DNA from: Bosea vaviloviae
GTDB lineage: Bacteria > Pseudomonadota > Alphaproteobacteria > Rhizobiales > Beijerinckiaceae
Assembly (NCBI RefSeq): GCF_001741865.1
Contig: NZ_CP017147.1
Coordinates: forward strand, 3,959,001-4,023,000
DNA length: 64,000 nucleotides
Direction: 5' to 3'
The notes under the pieces are model-generated. The model did no database searches. It was not told where the DNA came from and saw only the letters and a list, made by a program, of their open reading frames with translations. A program made the position numbers and the translations under genes. This document shows, piece by piece, positions 19,068 through 27,144 of this stretch (positions are counted from its first letter, which is position 1; the number at the start of each line of letters is the position of its first letter).

Positions 19068-19806
19068 TCTCGGCCACGAGGTCTTCGACCTGCCCGGACA
19101 TCAGGAGCGGCAGCAGGTCGGCGACCTGGTCGCGGGGTAGGTCCCACCAGCGCGTCGCCAAGAGCGCTGCGACCTGCGTATCCTCAAAGCGCATCCTGAC
19201 CACCCGCGCCGGATTGCCGGCGACGATGGCATAGGCGGGCACGTCGCGCGTCACCACGGCGCGCGCCGCCACCACCGCGCCATGGCCGATCGTGACGCCC
19301 GACATCACCATGCATTGCGAGCCGAGCCAGACATCGTGCCCGATGATGACGTCGCCGCGCGAGGTGTCGCTGCCGGTGATACCGGTTGCTTCCGGCCAGA
19401 GCCGGGGCAGGGCTGGAAAGGGATAGGTCGTTACCCAATCGAGCCGGTGATTGCCGCCGAGCATGATTTCGACGCCATCGGCAATCGAGCCGTAGCGGCC
19501 GATGCGCAGGCGAACGCCGCTCTCGGGAAAGCGCAGCTTCGGCCGGCCATAGGTATAGGCTCCGACCGCGATCTGGCTGGGCCGCCGCGCGATCAGCCGC
19601 GCCAGATGCAGCCGCGTCTGGTTGTCGGGGTTGACGTGGCGACGCAGGGCGCCGCGCAGCGCCGGGGCCAGGCCCGACCACCAGGCCGCGAGCCGGCCTG
19701 GCCGCCAGTCCTCGTCTTCCGGCGGCAGAATGCCGCCCAGAGCAGTTTCCGATCCGGTGGGATCGTTCAATTGCTCCAGGCTCTTGTTGGGACGCGTTTT
19801 CTTCAC
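19042..19806 (-). CDS. CatB-like hexapeptide acetyltransferase (XAT family)
   Basis: A left-handed beta-helix O-acetyltransferase of 254 residues as drawn. The hexapeptide region includes RIGRYGSIADGVEIMLGGNH, GDVIIGHDVWLGSQCMVMSG, and VVAARAVVTRDVPAYAIVAG, typical of xenobiotic/Vat/CatB-type enzymes, though the acceptor is unknown. Odd point: the first approximately 25 residues (MKKTRPNKSLEQLNDP...) and the GTG start lie inside an intergenic repeat (19739-19837). No ATG, GTG or TTG outside the repeat occurs in frame until well into the domain, so either the repeat provides the start or translation begins at an unusual codon. Confidence 0.75.
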   Translation of the reverse strand: MKKTRPNKSLEQLNDPTGSETALGGILPPEDEDWRPGRLAAWWSGLAPALRGALRRHVNPDNQTRLHLARLIARRPSQIAVGAYTYGRPKLRFPESGVRLRIGRYGSIADGVEIMLGGNHRLDWVTTYPFPALPRLWPEATGITGSDTSRGDVIIGHDVWLGSQCMVMSGVTIGHGAVVAARAVVTRDVPAYAIVAGNPARVVRMRFEDTQVAALLATRWWDLPRDQVADLLPLLMSGQVEDLVAEINRRSGDA

Positions 19807-19837
19807 GCGAACCGGTGTCCGCTTCGCTGGAAACGCC
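19739..19837. repeat. repeat module C (inverted), overlapping acetyltransferase start
   Basis: Read on the minus strand: GCGTTTCCAGCGAAGCGGAC, core ACCGGTTCGCG, then GAAGAAAACGCG, and an AACGATCC...GATCGGAAAC... end. It matches the element at 54960 throughout in the opposite orientation. The arms GCGTTT and AAACGC pair around a (G)AAG-GG-CCGGTT core, making it a fourth arm-variant of module A. Confidence 0.85.
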
Positions 19838-19838
19838 T

Positions 19839-19963
19839 AGAGCAGGATGCGAAAAAGTGGGCACCGGTTTTTCGCATTGATCCTGCTCTAACTATTTGAT
19901 GAGAGACGGATTCTGATTTCAGACGGAGTCACTTTGTGACGCCGTCTGAAATCATCCGGCTCT
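19839..19963. repeat. composite hairpin repeat, modules A+B
   Basis: Module A (core GTGGGCACCGG) joined to module B. Here the B arms read TTTCAGACGG-A-GTCAC and GTGAC-G-CCGTCTGAAA, different from the copies at 6254 and 33882 but still paired. It starts TAGAGC after module C and ends at CCGGCTCT four bases before the stop of the next minus-strand gene. Confidence 0.92.
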
Positions 19964-19966
19964 GGC

Positions 19967-21892
19967 TCACTCGGCATTGGCTTTGAGATCGATCTTGTCG
20001 AAGATCTCGGTCGGATCCGTGAGCGTGATCACATCGGCGAGGCCGAGCCCGCTGCCGGATTTCGCGCTGGCCTGGACGGTGAGCGTGCCGGGCTTGGCGA
20101 CGAAGCGCGAGACCGCCGCCGTCAGCGTCTTGGCGGCGTCGGACGGGCCCAGGATGGCGGCAAGCCCGAGGCTCGCCATCATGGCGTATTCGCGGCGCAG
20201 ATCCTCGGGCTTGCGCTTGGCCTTGCGCGCCTCATTGTCGAGCAGCTTCTCGAACAGCCCCTGATTCTGCAGCTTCGCCTCGACCAGGCGCGCGGTTGCG
20301 CCCAGCGCCGCGACCTGAGCCAAGGCGAGATCGCTCGAGAACAGATCCTTGGTGACGTTGCCCAGCGTGCCCTTGGCCTCGAGCTTGCCCATGCCGGCTC
20401 CGCCGAGCGAGATCGCGCGGATGGCGAGCTCGTTGCGCGCGGCCTCCCAGGCGAGATCGATCTTCGCCGAGAAGTCGAGCATGCGGTAGCCCATGGCGAT
20501 CAGGTCGCGCGCGGCGGGATTGCCGCTCGTTTCCGTGACGGGGGCCAGCAGGTTGTCGATCGTCAGGCCCAGGCTGGTGGGAACGCCGTTGAGCTGTTCG
20601 CCGGCCTTCAGCTCGAAGGTCTTCAATCCGACCTTCAATGGCGCCAAAGCGGGCTGCCCGGGCTTGCCCGGTTGCGGCACATCGACCGAAAGCCCGTCCA
20701 GGCGGAACGTCCCGATGGTCGGGATGAATTTGCGGAAATCGATCGTGTCGATCTCGGCATCGGGTTTGGCGAGCAGCGCCTTCAATTCGCTGAGGACGGA
20801 GCCCATCGCGAAGCCGGAATGGCTCAGCGAATCGATCTGGCCCTTGGCGCCGCCGGCGGCGAACTGCAGGCCCTCGACGGCAAAGCCCGATTTCGCCGGC
20901 GCGTCCTCGCCGAAGGCGATCCGCGCGATCTTCATGTCGACGGTCTCGGATTTGGCACTGGGCGTCGCCGGCGTGACGACGGTCATCGCCATGTCGCGCG
21001 CCTCGCCGCTGCCATAGGAGAAATTGTCGTAGAGCGAGAGCAGGGACAGGCCCATGCGCCGGTCTTCCTCGCTCTTCAGCGATGGCGGCTTGGCGCCGGG
21101 TTCCTTGGCGGCTTTTGCCTGAGCCTCCGACATGGCCATGAGCCGCGTGAACACTTCGCCGAGCGGCTCGTCGCCGACCCTGGCGGCAAAACCGCGCCCC
21201 GTCGTCTTGCCGAGCGACATCTTGCCGGCAGCGCCCATGTCGAGCGTGTAGCCATCCTGCTCGAAGCGGCCGAATACCGGCAGCATCGCTTCAGTGACGC
21301 CCGGTTGCGCCTTCTCGGTCAGCACGCGCGCCATGTGCTTCAGGTCGAGCGCCTCGAAGCTGGTGCGGAGCAACTGGCCGCTGATGGAGGTCGGGCCGGC
21401 GCTTGCGCCACCAGCGATGGCCTTGGCCGCGTCGCCGAGCGCGCCGCCCGCGGACGGCGGCTTCGCGGGGCTTCCGCTGGCGGGAAGCGTTGCCGTAATC
21501 GTGCCGCTCGCTGCGGTGCCGCGACCGATCTTGCCGTCCTTCACATCGGAAAAGCGGACATCGCGATAGCGCGTGACCTGCTTTTGAGCGCCGACCGCCT
21601 GCTCGATGGTCAGCTCCGGGGCACTGATCTCGGCAGCGTTGAGCTTGCTCATCCGGGAGACGGCGCTTTCGCCTGTGCTGCCGTTGAACAGGGAGACGAA
21701 GGCCTCGCGCTCCAGCGCCGAGCCCTTCACGTCGATCTTGGGCACCGCGATCACCACGGCGCCGAAATCGAGCTTCAGCCCGTCGATCTGGAAATCGGCG
21801 GCCCGGGCCGGTTGCTGCGCGAGCGCGATGAGGATGGTGGCAAGAGCCGCGCTGCGGTAGCTCGTCAGCCGTTGGAGGGGCAAAGCGATCAT
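19967..21892 (-). CDS. large secreted protein of unknown function
   Basis: A 641-residue exported protein with a signal peptide ending AQQPARA-AD (about residue 32). The remainder is soluble and made of beta-rich repeats. Recurrent phrases such as FQIDGLKLDFGAVVIAVPKI, TFRLDGLSVDVPQPG and LGGAGMGKLEAKGTLG suggest an internal duplication like that of AsmA/TamB-type or YdgA-like lipid-handling proteins, but the match is loose and I do not name a family. ATG at 21892 is preceded by GGGAGAG; the earlier in-frame start has no such site. It diverges from the DUF192 gene. Confidence 0.8.
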   Translation of the reverse strand: MIALPLQRLTSYRSAALATILIALAQQPARAADFQIDGLKLDFGAVVIAVPKIDVKGSALEREAFVSLFNGSTGESAVSRMSKLNAAEISAPELTIEQAVGAQKQVTRYRDVRFSDVKDGKIGRGTAASGTITATLPASGSPAKPPSAGGALGDAAKAIAGGASAGPTSISGQLLRTSFEALDLKHMARVLTEKAQPGVTEAMLPVFGRFEQDGYTLDMGAAGKMSLGKTTGRGFAARVGDEPLGEVFTRLMAMSEAQAKAAKEPGAKPPSLKSEEDRRMGLSLLSLYDNFSYGSGEARDMAMTVVTPATPSAKSETVDMKIARIAFGEDAPAKSGFAVEGLQFAAGGAKGQIDSLSHSGFAMGSVLSELKALLAKPDAEIDTIDFRKFIPTIGTFRLDGLSVDVPQPGKPGQPALAPLKVGLKTFELKAGEQLNGVPTSLGLTIDNLLAPVTETSGNPAARDLIAMGYRMLDFSAKIDLAWEAARNELAIRAISLGGAGMGKLEAKGTLGNVTKDLFSSDLALAQVAALGATARLVEAKLQNQGLFEKLLDNEARKAKRKPEDLRREYAMMASLGLAAILGPSDAAKTLTAAVSRFVAKPGTLTVQASAKSGSGLGLADVITLTDPTEIFDKIDLKANAE

Positions 21893-22073
21893 GAAACTCT
21901 CCCGTTTGGGTGCGCGACCCTGCCGCAACGCCGCCAGGAAGGGAAGCGGGGCGACAGGCTGTGTGAGAGGAAATACTTGACCAATTCCGAGCTGTCGCCG
22001 GTATCTGTCGGAAATTCGCCATCTCCCGGGTCGAGAGAGGGCGTCGTTTGCCGCAGCCGGGGAGCACTAAGCC

Positions 22074-22550
22074 ATGCGGGCCGCCTTGTCTTTCATTACT
22101 GCCTGCCTTGCCTGGGTCGCCCTGGCGACAGGGCCGTCTCCCGCCTTGGCGCAAGCCGCGGCTCCCGCAGCCGGACTCGAGCAGCTCGTCATCGTCAGCG
22201 GCGGCACGCGCCACGTTTTCCAGGTCGAGGTCATGCGCACGCCCGACCAGCGCGCCAAGGGGCTGATGTACCGCAACTACATGCCCGAGGATCGCGGCAT
22301 GCTTTTCGATTTCGCCCGCACCGAGCCGGTCGCGATGTGGATGCAGAACACCTATATTCCGCTCGACATGCTTTTCATCCGCGCCAACGGCACGATCTCG
22401 CGCATCGCGGAGCGCACCGAGCCGATGTCGACCCGCACGATTCCCTCGGGCGAGCCGGTGCTCTCGGTGCTGGAGATCAATGGCGGCGTCGCCGAGAAAC
22501 TCGGCATCAAGCCCGGCGACAAGGTCGAGCATGTCTTGTTCAAGCGCTGA
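22074..22550 (+). CDS. DUF192 family secreted protein
   Basis: A 158-residue exported protein: signal peptide ending SPALAQA, then the DUF192 core (VFQVEVMRTPDQRAKGLMYR, MLFDFARTEPVAMWMQNTYI, PLDMLFI, VLEINGGVAEKLGIKPGDKV). The family forms a small beta-barrel with a conserved MWMxNT loop. Its function is not established. It stands alone between the divergent 641-aa protein gene and tRNA-Pro. Confidence 0.9.
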   Translation: MRAALSFITACLAWVALATGPSPALAQAAAPAAGLEQLVIVSGGTRHVFQVEVMRTPDQRAKGLMYRNYMPEDRGMLFDFARTEPVAMWMQNTYIPLDMLFIRANGTISRIAERTEPMSTRTIPSGEPVLSVLEINGGVAEKLGIKPGDKVEHVLFKR

Positions 22551-22668
22551 GCGGTTTGCGCGCTGATGGGTTCAGCGCTTGATTCTTGTCATCGTTTGAA
22601 TCTTGGCTTTCGCTTGCGGCGCAAGCCCGCGTCGTGATAGCCAACCGCGACGCGAGGAATGGCTCAGT

Positions 22669-22745
22669 CGGGGTATAGCGCAGCCCGGTAGCGCATCTGC
22701 TTTGGGAGCAGAGGGTCCCAGGTTCGAATCCTGGTGCCCCGACCA
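22669..22745 (+). tRNA. tRNA-Pro (UGG)
   Basis: A 77-nt cloverleaf with encoded CCA: acceptor arm CGGGGTA pairs with TGCCCCG, D arm AGCGCAGCCCGGTAGCGC, anticodon stem TCTGC/GCAGA around loop TTTGGGA (anticodon TGG), and a T arm with GGTTCGAATCC. Confidence 0.96.
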
Positions 22746-22813
22746 GCCTTCTCGTTTCGAAACGGTTCGCCGCAGGCGGGCCTGGGCAATTCTGGTGACG
22801 GCCGAGCGAGACC

Positions 22814-23119
22814 ATGACCGCACGCATTTACCGCCCCGCCCGCACTGCGATGCAGTCCGGCACCGCCAAGACCGATCGCTGGTTGCTGGAATATGAGCCG
22901 GAGCGTCCGCGCGAGATCGAGCCGCTGATGGGCTGGACCTCGTCGGGCGACATGAAGAGCCAGCTCAAGCTCTGGTTCGACAGCGAGGCGGAAGCCGTCG
23001 CCTACGCCACGCGCAACGGCATCGCCTACCGGGTCGAGCAGCCCCATGAGGCCAAGCGCCGTTCAATGGCCTATGCCGATAATTTCAAGTTCAGCCGCGT
23101 CGGACAGTGGACGCACTGA
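22814..23119 (+). CDS. NDUFS4-like complex I accessory subunit
   Basis: A 101-residue protein of the ETC complex I subunit conserved region family: [19 protein letters not shown] at the N-terminus, [18 protein letters not shown], and [20 protein letters not shown]. In alphaproteobacteria and mitochondria this supernumerary subunit (18-kDa/NDUFS4) binds the peripheral arm of NADH:quinone oxidoreductase. It stands alone between two tRNA genes, as is usual for this dispersed subunit. Confidence 0.92.
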   Translation: MTARIYRPARTAMQSGTAKTDRWLLEYEPERPREIEPLMGWTSSGDMKSQLKLWFDSEAEAVAYATRNGIAYRVEQPHEAKRRSMAYADNFKFSRVGQWTH

Positions 23120-23186
23120 TCAATACGCGCCGCGTCCTGCGTGGCGCGCGAGCGAGATAGGCGAGGGCGCTTGCGCCGGAGCCCAC

Positions 23187-23263
23187 GGGCCCGTAGCTCA
23201 GATGGATAGAGCAGCAGCCTTCTAAGCTGCTGGTCGCTGGTTCGAATCCAGCCGGGCTCGCCA
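23187..23263 (+). tRNA. tRNA-Arg (UCU)
   Basis: A 77-nt cloverleaf with encoded CCA: acceptor GGGCCCG/CGGGCTC, D arm AGCTCAGATGGATAGAGC, anticodon stem GCAGC/GCTGC around CTTCTAA (anticodon TCT), T arm GGTTCGAATCC. Confidence 0.96.
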
Positions 23264-23330
23264 TTTCATTCGCCTTGCGCGAAAGCGCCGCGCCTTTGGT
23301 GCGCCAAGGCTTCAGATCTCGGGAATTGCC

Positions 23331-23546
23331 ATGAGCGACGTCAAGGACAGCAACGGCACGGTGCTGAAGGATGGCGATTCCGTCACTTTGATCAAGGACC
23401 TCAAGGTCAAGGGAACCTCTGTCACGCTGAAGCGCGGCACACTGGTCAAGAACATCCGCCTGACGGACGATCCGGGCGAGATCGAGTGCAATGCCGAGAA
23501 AGTGAAGGGCCTCGTCCTGAAGACCGAGTTCCTCAAGCGTGCCTGA
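23331..23546 (+). CDS. PhnA/YjdM C-terminal-domain protein
   Basis: A 71-residue protein matching the C-terminal half of PhnA/YjdM: VKDSNGTVLKDGDSVTLIKD, VKGTSVTLKRGTLVKNIRL, and EIECNAEKVKGLVLKTEFLK. Full-length YjdM has about 110 residues with an N-terminal zinc ribbon, absent here, and no stop-interrupted ribbon lies upstream, so this is a short natural form. Despite the name, the family has no proven phosphonate role. Confidence 0.88.
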   Translation: MSDVKDSNGTVLKDGDSVTLIKDLKVKGTSVTLKRGTLVKNIRLTDDPGEIECNAEKVKGLVLKTEFLKRA

Positions 23547-23555
23547 GCTTGGCTC

Positions 23556-23855
23556 TCACTCGTCCCGGCCCCAATTACGCAGGCGCTTGATCGCCGCCCG
23601 AAGATCGCACGGCCGCTGGCGCCACAAGCCGCGCGCCAGCCCGATCGCGAAAAACAGCCCGAAACTCGGCAATGCGATGGCCAGCGGCGCCGTCACCAGC
23701 CCCATGGCGCAGCCGCCGGAATCGCCTACGCCGCATTTCGGGTCGAAGATCATCGCGGCGATCACGAGCAGCAGGGCGATCAATGGCCCCAGCAGCAAGC
23801 CCCAGAGGCCGCTGCGTATCGCCCCGAGAAGAAGCCTGCCCATCGCCGTCTCCAA
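23556..23855 (-). CDS. small membrane protein, unknown function
   Basis: A 99-residue protein with two long hydrophobic stretches (GLLLGPLIALLLVIAAMIF and GLVTAPLAIALPSFGLFFAI) separated by a CGVGDSGGC loop with two cysteines. The C-terminal tail is basic (RQRPCDLRAAIKRLRN). An ATG at residue 5 is an alternative start. No family recognised. Confidence 0.65.
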   Translation of the reverse strand: METAMGRLLLGAIRSGLWGLLLGPLIALLLVIAAMIFDPKCGVGDSGGCAMGLVTAPLAIALPSFGLFFAIGLARGLWRQRPCDLRAAIKRLRNWGRDE

Positions 23856-23869
23856 TTGGAACCCAAGCT

Positions 23870-23989
23870 AGAGCATCGGCCCGAAAAGTGGGAACCGGTT
23901 TTCGGGACAAGCCGATGCAGGATCAAGGAGCATCGGCCCGAAAAGTGGGAACCGGTTTTCGGGACAAGCCGATGCATAGTCAAAGCTCT
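23870..23989. repeat. tandem hairpin repeat, arm-variant of module A
   Basis: Two head-to-tail copies of GCATCGGCCCGAAAA / TTTTCGGG..GCCGATGC with the same GTGGGAACCGG core, the whole bounded by AGAGC at the left and GCTCT at the right. The arm sequence is wholly different from module A at 4236, yet both arms changed together. Confidence 0.92.
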
Positions 23990-24195
23990 ACAGCATGGGC
24001 CTGTCATGGCGTTTGGCTTGCAGCGCCGCGACAGGCGGCGTAAACCGCGCCGGTCATGGCTTTCGGGGCATGGCTCCGCCTTGATCGCGCCCGAAAGGCT
24101 CGTCATCCGGGCACGGCTCCGCTACGGGCTTTCGCTCGCGATGAGGGGCTGCCCACCGGCACGTCACGAGCGCGACCTCGGTCGCAAGGATCACC

Positions 24196-25884
24196 ATGGT
24201 TTCGCTGACCCCTGCGATCGAGCGCATCACGAGCTTTGCTTCAACGAGCCATCTGCGCGCCTGTGCCCTGTTGTTCCTGCTGGCGCTCGCCGCCTTCCTG
24301 CCCGGCTTCAGCACACTCCAGCCGCTCGACCGCGACGAACCGCGCTTCGCGCAAGCCTCCAAGCAGATGCTGGAGAGCGGCGATTTCGTCGATATTCGCT
24401 TCCAGGCCGAGGCGCGTCACAAGAAGCCGGTCGGCATCTACTGGCTGCAGAGCGCGGCGGTCTCGGCCGGCGAGGCGCTCGGTGTGCCGCAGGCGCGGAC
24501 CCAGATCTGGCTTTACCGCCTGCCCTCGCTGGTCGGTGCCGTGGCGGCGGTGCTCCTGACCTATTGGGCGCTGCTCGCTTTCGTCAGCCCGCCATTGGCC
24601 CTGCTTGGCGGGGCGTTGATGGCGGCCTGCGTGCTGCTCGGCGTCGAGGCGCGCATCGCCAAGACCGATGCGGTGCTGGCCGCCTGCGCGGTCGCGACCA
24701 TGGGCGCGCTCGCGCGGACCTGGCTCGACTGGACGCGCTCGCTCGCCTTCGTGCCGAGCCGCTGGAACTGGCTCGTCTTCTGGGGCGCCACTGCGATCGG
24801 TTTGCTGATCAAGGGGCCGATCGTGCCGATGGTCTGGGGCCTCGCCATGATCGTGCTCTGCGTGAGCGAGCGTGGCGTCCGCTGGCTGAAGCCGCTGCGC
24901 TTCGGGCCGGGCCTGCTGCTCTGCCTCATCGTCGTGCTGCCCTGGTTCGTCGCCATTATGATGAAGACCGGCGGCTCCTTCTTCGCTGAGAGCGTCGGCC
25001 AGGACATGCTCGGCAAGGTCTCCGAGGGCCAGGAGAAGCATTGGGGGCCGCCTGGGCTCTATCTGCTGGTCTTCTTTGGCACCTATTGGCCGGCGGCGGC
25101 ATTCGCGGCGATGGCGATCCCCTTCGCCTGGGTGCGCCGGCGCGAACCGCAGATCCTGTTCCTGCTGGCCTGGATCATCCCGTCCTGGATCGTCTTCGAG
25201 GCAGTGCCGACCAAGCTGCCGCATTATGTCCTGCCGCTCTATCCGGCCATCACCGCCCTGCTGCTGCTGGCGCTGGTCAATGGCGGCATTGACCGCTTCC
25301 GGCGTGGAGCCGTGGCGACCGCCGCGCTGGTGTTCCTGGTCCCGCTCGCGCTTGTCGGGGTAATCCTCTACGGCAACTGGACGCTCGACCAGGCCTTGCC
25401 TTATCTGGCGCTGCCGCTGCTTGCCTTGATGCTGCTCGTCGCCTGGCGCGTGGTTGCGGCCTTCCGTCGTGGCGATCTCGAAGGCGCGCTCTGGCGCTGC
25501 GTGCTGGCAAGCCTGCTGCTTGGTGCCGGCGTCTATGGTTTCGCGGTCGAAAGCCTGCATTCGTTGAAGCTCTCGCCGCGCCTGGCCGAGACCGTCGCCA
25601 CGGCCGGTTGCACCGATCCCAAGGTCATCACGGCGGGTTATCGCGAGCCGAGCCTGGTCTTCCTGACCGGCACCGATCTCGCCATGGCGGCGGATGGCGC
25701 AGCAGTGGCATCCTTCCTGAATCAACCCGGCTGCCGCATCGCCTTCGTCGAGAAGCGCTTCGCGGCCGAGTTCCAGACGGCGATCTCCCAGGCCGGCCTG
25801 ACGCCGCGTTTGCTGACCACGCTGAACGGTTTCAATCTCAATGGCGGCCGCCGGCTCGAGATCGCGGTGTTCGTGCGCCCGTGA
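24196..25884 (+). CDS. ArnT/PMT-type membrane glycosyltransferase (GT39/GT83-like)
   Basis: A 562-residue polytopic GT-C enzyme using a polyprenyl-phosphate sugar donor at the periplasmic face. The first luminal loop bears the catalytic motif DRDEPRFAQASKQML, followed by ARHKKPVGIYWLQS; then about ten membrane segments and a C-terminal soluble domain (GCTDPKVITAGYREPSLVF). Neighbours are a dolichol-phosphate-sugar-synthase-like GT2 and a LABN-domain protein, which fits transfer of a lipid-linked sugar to lipid A or LPS core, as in the Arn and rhizobial Rgt systems. The sugar is not readable. Confidence 0.85.
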   Translation: MVSLTPAIERITSFASTSHLRACALLFLLALAAFLPGFSTLQPLDRDEPRFAQASKQMLESGDFVDIRFQAEARHKKPVGIYWLQSAAVSAGEALGVPQARTQIWLYRLPSLVGAVAAVLLTYWALLAFVSPPLALLGGALMAACVLLGVEARIAKTDAVLAACAVATMGALARTWLDWTRSLAFVPSRWNWLVFWGATAIGLLIKGPIVPMVWGLAMIVLCVSERGVRWLKPLRFGPGLLLCLIVVLPWFVAIMMKTGGSFFAESVGQDMLGKVSEGQEKHWGPPGLYLLVFFGTYWPAAAFAAMAIPFAWVRRREPQILFLLAWIIPSWIVFEAVPTKLPHYVLPLYPAITALLLLALVNGGIDRFRRGAVATAALVFLVPLALVGVILYGNWTLDQALPYLALPLLALMLLVAWRVVAAFRRGDLEGALWRCVLASLLLGAGVYGFAVESLHSLKLSPRLAETVATAGCTDPKVITAGYREPSLVFLTGTDLAMAADGAAVASFLNQPGCRIAFVEKRFAAEFQTAISQAGLTPRLLTTLNGFNLNGGRRLEIAVFVRP

Positions 25885-25957
25885 GCCAGATGAATGTTCC
25901 TTGCCCCGCAGCCGCGCTTGACGCAGGTTGCGCGCCGTTTTCCCGGATGATGTCCCG

Positions 25958-26710
25958 TTGACCGACAGCCCCGCAGTTCCACCGCCGATCCTCAGCGTCG
26001 TCGTCCCCGTCCGCAACGAGGTCGGCAATGTCGGCCCCTTGCTGGCCGACATCGAGACCGCCTGCGCCACGATCGGTGGTTTCGAGGTGATCTTCGTCAA
26101 TGACGGCTCGAGCGATGGCACCGCGCAGGCGCTGATGGGGCTGATAGTGAGCCGGCCCTGGCTGCGCGTCGTCACTCACGCACAGTCCTGCGGTCAGAGC
26201 GCGGCCGTGCGCAGCGGCGTACGCCATGCCCGCTCGGCGATCGTCGCGACGCTCGACGGCGATGGCCAGAACGACCCGGCTTTCCTGCCGCGCATGCTGG
26301 AGGCGCTGCAGCAGGCGGGTCTGCAGGCCGGGCTCGTGCAGGGGCAGCGCGTCGGGCGCAAGGACACCGGCTTCAAGAAGCTGCAATCGCGCATCGCCAA
26401 CGGCGTGCGCGGGCGCATCCTCAAGGATGGCACGCGCGACACCGGCTGCGGTCTGAAATGCTTCCGCCGCGAGGCCTATCTCGCCTTGCCTTATTTTGAT
26501 GCGCTGCATCGCTTCATGCCGGCGCTGATGGCGCGCGAGGGCTATGGCATCGTGCATGTCGAGGTCCGCGACCGGCCCCGGCTCACCGGCGTCTCGAATT
26601 ACGGCTTCTTCGACCGGCTTTGGGTCGGTATTCTAGACCTTGCCGGCGTCTGGTGGTTGATCCGCCGGCGCAAGCGCATTCCTCAGATCGTGCCGGACAC
26701 GCAATCATGA
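25958..26710 (+). CDS. GT2 polyprenyl-phosphate sugar transferase (DPM1/ArnC-like)
   Basis: A 250-residue cytoplasmic GT-A enzyme: ILSVVVPVRNEVGNVGPLLA, VIFVNDGSSDGT, ATLDGDGQNDPAFLP (DxD), and the RLTGVSNYGFFDRLWVGI tail typical of enzymes making dolichyl- or undecaprenyl-phosphate sugars. It lacks the C-terminal membrane pair of ArnC. TTG at 25958 is my start, as a GGATGATG site lies just before it; another TTG at 25928 is possible. Its stop overlaps the LABN gene (ATGA). It probably supplies the donor for the GT39-like enzyme upstream. Confidence 0.85.
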   Translation: MTDSPAVPPPILSVVVPVRNEVGNVGPLLADIETACATIGGFEVIFVNDGSSDGTAQALMGLIVSRPWLRVVTHAQSCGQSAAVRSGVRHARSAIVATLDGDGQNDPAFLPRMLEALQQAGLQAGLVQGQRVGRKDTGFKKLQSRIANGVRGRILKDGTRDTGCGLKCFRREAYLALPYFDALHRFMPALMAREGYGIVHVEVRDRPRLTGVSNYGFFDRLWVGILDLAGVWWLIRRRKRIPQIVPDTQS

Positions 26711-27036
26711 TCATCTCGATCGGCCACGCCGTATCCGACTATATCTACGACGTCTTCGTGCTGAAGTTCGACTTCTGGCTCGCCTTCGGCATCATCGCGC
26801 AGTTGCTGTTCACGGCGCGTTTCCTGGTGCAGTGGCTCGCCAGCGAGCGCGAGGGCAATTCCGTGATGCCGCTCTCCTTCTGGTATTTCTCGATGGCCGG
26901 CGGCGCCATGACGCTGATCTACGGCATCGTCCGGCGCGAGCCGATCATCATCATGGGCCAGGCGCTGGCGGTGGTGATCTATGTGCGCAATCTCATGCTG
27001 ATCTTCAGCAACCGCAAAAACCGCTCGGCCTCATAG
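26707..27036 (+). CDS. lipid-A-disaccharide-synthase N-terminal (LABN) domain membrane protein
   Basis: A 109-residue protein with three hydrophobic segments and the LABN motif set: KFDFWLAFGIIAQLLFTARF, VQWLASEREGNSVMPLSFWY, and GGAMTLIYGIVRREPIIIMG. Small LABN proteins commonly accompany a GT2 and a GT-C enzyme in lipid-linked sugar pathways; the exact role is open (possibly a flippase-like helper). Its TAG stop is formed by the junction with the hairpin repeat that begins AGAGC at 27035. Confidence 0.88.
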   Translation: MIISIGHAVSDYIYDVFVLKFDFWLAFGIIAQLLFTARFLVQWLASEREGNSVMPLSFWYFSMAGGAMTLIYGIVRREPIIIMGQALAVVIYVRNLMLIFSNRKNRSAS

Positions 27037-27085
27037 AGCATTGCGCGAGAAAGTGGGTACCGGTTTTTCGCAGAAGCAATGCTCT
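27035..27085. repeat. hairpin repeat, third arm-variant of module A
   Basis: AGAGCATTGC ... GCAATGCTCT outer arms around a GTGGGTACCGG core, single copy. It supplies the last base pairs of the LABN stop codon (T-AG). The arms differ from those at 4236 and 23870 but are complementary to one another. Confidence 0.9.
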
Positions 27086-27098
27086 AAACTCCAGGAAA

Positions 27099-27144
27099 CG
27101 ATCACCTCGCATCCGGACGCTACCGTCCGAATGCGAGGTGATCG
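27099..27144. terminator. large inverted repeat, bidirectional terminator candidate
   Basis: Arms 27099-27119 and 27124-27144 pair over 21 positions with one mismatch (27113/27130) around a 4-base loop. It lies between two converging genes and overlaps the last codons and stop of the minus-strand binding-protein gene. No clear T-run follows. Confidence 0.6.

Noticed and set aside
20672..22582. 636-codon frame opposite the 641-aa secreted protein
   Set aside because: The minus-strand gene has a signal peptide and ribosome site; this frame runs across an unrelated gene (DUF192) and shows no domain.
23870..23989. Two direct repeats considered as a CRISPR remnant
   Set aside because: Each unit is a hairpin of the window-wide repeat family, the spacer is only about 10 bp, and no cas gene is near.
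24241..26175. 644-codon antisense frame
   Set aside because: Covers two clear glycosyltransferases and is a Gln/Arg/Glu-rich artefact of high GC.
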